DNA from: Myxococcales bacterium
GTDB lineage: Bacteria; Myxococcota_A; Polyangia; Fen-1088
NCBI GenBank assembly: GCA_003158735.1
Contig: PMLB01000209.1
Span: 1 to 53,910 of the forward strand
Length of the DNA stretch: 53,910 nucleotides
Direction of reading: 5' to 3'
A program made the position numbers and the translations under genes. Every line of letters starts with the position of its first letter. The stretch's first letter is position 1. The notes below the pieces were generated by a model. It was not told where the DNA came from. It worked only from the letters and a program-made list of their open reading frames with translations, and did no database searches. Below, in pieces: positions 51,167 to 53,910 of this stretch.

Positions 51167-51261
51167 GCAAGCAAACCGAGGCAAGTTGGCTCGCCGCAGA
51201 AACCCGTCAGCCCGGCCACGATGGCGTTGGTGATGGTGAAGCGCGGGGCGAAGACGGTCAC
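51163..51261 (-). pseudogene. Truncated N-terminus resembling a Fic-family protein
   Basis: A frame starts at GTG 51261, one base after the hsdS stop: VTVFAPRFTITNAIVAGLTG. The pattern PxFTITNxIxxxLT is like the N-terminus of Fic-family proteins, which often sit beside hsdS. The first 19 codons end in G or C without exception; the remaining 13 before the stop do not, which suggests a break near 51205. The rest of the gene is missing where the TA module begins. The assignment to Fic is inference from a short motif. Confidence 0.4.
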
Positions 51262-51262
51262 G

Positions 51263-52453
51263 TCACAGTTCTCCCCGGAAAGCGCGGTGCTGGAGCGAGG
51301 CGAAGAGCGCGTCGAGCTTGGCGAGCGAGGCGCGGTGGGCGGATTTCAGTTTGTCGACGGTCTTCACGGTGACCTCAAAAATCGCGATTGTGGTCTTGGG
51401 AGGCTGAATAACAGGCAGTTCCCGAAGATCCTCCAGATTTATCCCCCGCTGGGCAATTCCCTTCACGTCTCCACCGATTCTCTTCTGAACTGAATCGCTA
51501 CGCAGAAGTGCCAGTATGAACAGGGCCGAAGACACGTCGGCGTACGGGATGAGGGCCAACTCACGCGTAATGTTTCCTCCGGCCAGTTCAGCCGGGACCA
51601 GAGCACACCGTCCAATCGTTCCCCGAATGGAGATGACCAGTTCTCCTCCTCGAAGGACGGTCCGTCGGTATTTCTTCGCGATTGCTTCTGACGTTCTGAT
51701 CAGGTTCTTGGGCGCGATTTCGCCTGCAACAACATCCTTGATCCGCACCAGTGGAACGCCGCCGCTGATTGCCTCGCCTCGTTGGACAACGCCGTAGCTT
51801 ATTCCTCGCGTTCCGTCCACAAGGTCCGCCAATCGCCGAACCGGAAAGCCACCCATGTTCTGAATCGGGTCGCCGAAGAGGTCTAGGAAGATGGATTGGG
51901 TGAGGGTGTCGAGTTGGGCGAGGGCGGCGCGGCGCTTGGCCCGCAGTGCCTCCGCCCGGTCCAGCACCTCCGCAATCCGCCGCTGCTCGGGCAATGCAAA
52001 CAGAGGAACGCCGATCCTCTCTAGTTCGCTCTTGCGTAGAGCCGGAACTGTGGTTGCCGAGGCTATGCGATAGAAGTCCACTGTCCGCAAGAAATAGTAA
52101 AGGTACCGGCTCTCGATCTCTGGCCCTGGAATGGCGGCCATTGCGTTGTTGTCGATCAACAAGGGGCAGCCGGCAATCACACGGTGGTTTTGGCGAATCG
52201 CCTCGCCAATCTTTGCAAAGAGAACGCTTCCTGCCGGGATTGGTTTCGCACGGAGCCGTTCCAAATCGATCTCGTCCACGAAGTGGTCTGCAGATGAGAG
52301 GACCGCTTCTCCCGATCGACCGCCCCGCGAGATGTCACCAACCTTTGCCAGCGGATACTTGCCATTGGATCTACCCTGGAGATCGAGTGGAAACCCAACG
52401 CCCGCTTGAAGAGCTGCCACCTCACCCAGCGGACGAACGGTCACGCCATTCAT
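51263..52453 (-). CDS. hsdS: Type I restriction-modification specificity subunit (HsdS)
   Basis: 396 residues with two target-recognition domains of unequal sequence, each followed by the conserved helical spacer: LPEQRRIAEVLDRAEALRAK near residue 160 and TVDKLKSAHRASLAKLDALF near the C-terminus. TRD1 (residues about 5-150) and TRD2 (about 200-350, with YGVVQRGEAISGGVPLVRIK) each read one half of a bipartite DNA site. It is full length for the family. Its ATG overlaps the hsdM stop (ATGA). Confidence 0.93.
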   Translation of the reverse strand: MNGVTVRPLGEVAALQAGVGFPLDLQGRSNGKYPLAKVGDISRGGRSGEAVLSSADHFVDEIDLERLRAKPIPAGSVLFAKIGEAIRQNHRVIAGCPLLIDNNAMAAIPGPEIESRYLYYFLRTVDFYRIASATTVPALRKSELERIGVPLFALPEQRRIAEVLDRAEALRAKRRAALAQLDTLTQSIFLDLFGDPIQNMGGFPVRRLADLVDGTRGISYGVVQRGEAISGGVPLVRIKDVVAGEIAPKNLIRTSEAIAKKYRRTVLRGGELVISIRGTIGRCALVPAELAGGNITRELALIPYADVSSALFILALLRSDSVQKRIGGDVKGIAQRGINLEDLRELPVIQPPKTTIAIFEVTVKTVDKLKSAHRASLAKLDALFASLQHRAFRGEL

Positions 52454-53910
52454 CCGACCATCCCCTCCAGCTCCTTCATCCCCTTCTGTATCTCCGTCTC
52501 GATCTTCGCCAGCTCGGCCAAGATCTCCTTCGGCGCCTGGTGCTCCACCTCCTCGTGGACCACTTCCTTGTAGCGGTTGAGGCTCAGGTCGTAGCCCTGG
52601 GCTGCGATGTCAGGTTTGGGGACGCAGAAGCTTTGGCTGGTTCGCGGGCGTTTACGTTCGCTGCTGTCGCGTTTTTGCCAGCGGGCGAGGACGTCGGGGA
52701 GGTTGTTCCTGTCGTGCTCGTCTTTCGCCAGCGATGCCTTGGGCACGGGGCCGAGTTTGTCGTCGGATAAAAGCGGCGTGCGCTTGTCGTCAAGGCTCCA
52801 GCCGTCGGCTGCCACGTCGTAGAACCAGACGCGATCCGTGCCGCCGGAATTGGTCTTGGTGAAAAGCAAGATCGCGGTGGACACGCCGGCGTAGGGCTTG
52901 AACACGCCGCCGGGCAGGGAAACCACACCGTCCAGCTTCTGATCTTCCACCAGCATGCGGCGCAGTTCCTTGTGCGCGTTGCTCGATCCGAAGAGCACAC
53001 CGTCGGGCACGATGACGGCGGCGCGACCGCCAGGCTTGAGCAGGCGCAGGAAGAGCGCCAGGAAGAGCAGCTCGGTCTTCTTGGTTTTGACGATGGCCAA
53101 AAGATCCTTGGCGGTGTTCTCGTAGTCCAGGCTGCCGGCAAAGGGCGGATTGGCCAGCACCAGGGTGTAGGCTTCCTCGTCGCCAGCGTGATCCTGCGCC
53201 AGCGAATCGCGGTAGCGGATGTCGGGGTTGTCCACGCCGTGCAGGAGCATGTTCATGCTGCCGATGCGCAACATGGTGTTGTCGAAATCGAAGCCGTGGA
53301 ACATGCCCTGGTGGAAGTGCTTGCGCAGCTTGCTGTCGTGCAAGAGGTTGGGCTGGCGCTCGCGCAGGAATTCGCCGGCGGCGACCAAAAAGCCGGCGGT
53401 GCCGCAGGCCGGGTCGCAGATCAAATCGGTGGGTTGCGGCGCGGTCATCTCGACCATCAGGCGGATGATGTGGCGGGGCGTGCGGAACTGTCCGTTCTGT
53501 CCGGCGCTGGCGATCTTGCCCAGCATGTACTCGTAGAGATCGCCCTTGGTGTCGCGATCCTCCATGGGCACGTCGTCGAGCAGATCGACCACCTTGGCCA
53601 GGAGCGCGGGCGTGGGAATGGTGAAGCGCGCGTCCTTCATGTGGTGGGCATAGGTCGAGCCGTCGCCGCCCAGGTTGCGCAAGAACGGAAAGACGTGCTC
53701 GCCGATGACCTTGTACATCTCGGCCGGGGCGAAGTTCTTGAACTTGCTCCAGCGAAAGTCCTCGTACGACCGCCCGCGGTCATCCTTGCCCTTGGGAAAC
53801 ACCCGCCGCTCCATCGGCTGCTTCAGCCGCGCGGCCTTGTTTTCTTCCAGGGTGTGCAGGTCATCCAGGCGGCGCAGGAAGAGCAAGTAGGTGATCTGCT
53901 CGATGACCTC
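52450..53910 (-). CDS. hsdM: Type I restriction-modification methyltransferase (HsdM), N-terminus beyond the right edge
   Basis: The visible 486 codons cover most of HsdM. The N-terminal helical domain continues past the window (EVIEQITYLLFLRRLDDLH at the edge). The SAM-binding motif is DPACGTAGFLVAA and the catalytic N6-adenine motif is NPPF in LVLANPPFAGSLDYE, with PDGVLFGSSNAHKELRR further on. The C-terminal helices (EILAELAKIETEIQKGMKEL) contact HsdS. With HsdS it methylates adenine in the recognition site to protect host DNA. It is the first gene of the visible locus and its stop overlaps hsdS. Confidence 0.95.
   Translation of the reverse strand, partial: EVIEQITYLLFLRRLDDLHTLEENKAARLKQPMERRVFPKGKDDRGRSYEDFRWSKFKNFAPAEMYKVIGEHVFPFLRNLGGDGSTYAHHMKDARFTIPTPALLAKVVDLLDDVPMEDRDTKGDLYEYMLGKIASAGQNGQFRTPRHIIRLMVEMTAPQPTDLICDPACGTAGFLVAAGEFLRERQPNLLHDSKLRKHFHQGMFHGFDFDNTMLRIGSMNMLLHGVDNPDIRYRDSLAQDHAGDEEAYTLVLANPPFAGSLDYENTAKDLLAIVKTKKTELLFLALFLRLLKPGGRAAVIVPDGVLFGSSNAHKELRRMLVEDQKLDGVVSLPGGVFKPYAGVSTAILLFTKTNSGGTDRVWFYDVAADGWSLDDKRTPLLSDDKLGPVPKASLAKDEHDRNNLPDVLARWQKRDSSERKRPRTSQSFCVPKPDIAAQGYDLSLNRYKEVVHEEVEHQAPKEILAELAKIETEIQKGMKELEGMVG

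Overview
The window (53,910 bp, high GC, strong G/C preference at third codon positions) looks like a chromosomal segment of a Gram-negative predatory or saprophytic deltaproteobacterium-like organism, most plausibly a myxobacterium (Myxococcota, Polyangia-type). The reasons are the unusually many secreted lipoproteins (about twelve lipobox proteins), the Gly/Thr/Ser/Ala-rich linkers placed between lipobox and enzyme domain, the eukaryote-like cysteine-rich secreted proteins, and a calcium-binding/lectin-like giant secreted protein. The taxonomic call is inference; no rRNA or tRNA gene was found.

Layout. 1-794: end of a SpoU/TrmH-type RNA methyltransferase whose frame runs through 138-bp repeats to the window edge. 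916-6119: a coupled pair, a lipoprotein resembling the N-terminal half of large lipid-transfer (vitellogenin-type) proteins, then a 1226-residue secreted multidomain protein. 6474-7969: a coupled zinc-ribbon membrane protein and a site-2 protease. 8065-12795: the heat-shock operon hrcA-grpE-dnaK-dnaJ. 12895-13595: a Phd-type antitoxin/PIN toxin pair behind a palindromic operator, then a 133-bp inverted repeat. 13768-15080: hemW with a tiny coupled gene. 15166-22376: a frameshifted lipoprotein, a cysteine desulfurase-thiI pair, a Cys-rich lipoprotein, larE, serA and an M15/DUF882-type peptidase. 22484-31509: an FG-GAP lipoprotein, a DUF2934 protein, a tandem Spy/CpxP-like His-rich lipoprotein with a small partner, an RND efflux adaptor and permease, and a lipoprotein lacking a clear start. 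31612-35588: lspA with a terminator, a Cys-rich lipoprotein, an aldo/keto reductase, a frameshifted lipoprotein and a secreted protein. 35852-46532: a carbohydrate-active region (GH43-like lipoprotein with a discoidin domain, GH8 remnant, CE2-type esterase, two GT-C membrane glycosyltransferase-like proteins, GH2 lipoprotein). 46549-53910: a type I restriction-modification locus hsdM-hsdS-hsdR that carries a DUF433/PIN-like toxin-antitoxin module between hsdS and hsdR.

How the genes fit together. Many neighbours are joined by 4-nt start/stop overlaps (ATGA or GTGA), so translational coupling is a general habit here. The window combines core housekeeping (heat shock, heme chaperone, sulfur trafficking to tRNA thiolation, serine synthesis, lipoprotein signal peptidase) with a large secreted-lipoprotein and plant-polysaccharide-degrading repertoire and a defence locus.

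The two observations I rate highest are (i) the TA module interposed in the hsd operon, whose toxin stop overlaps the hsdR start, together with what looks like a truncated Fic-type N-terminus left just behind hsdS, and (ii) the coupled LLTP-like lipoprotein plus giant secreted protein. Two lipoprotein genes appear frame-disrupted and a third lacks a start codon; assembly indels cannot be excluded.
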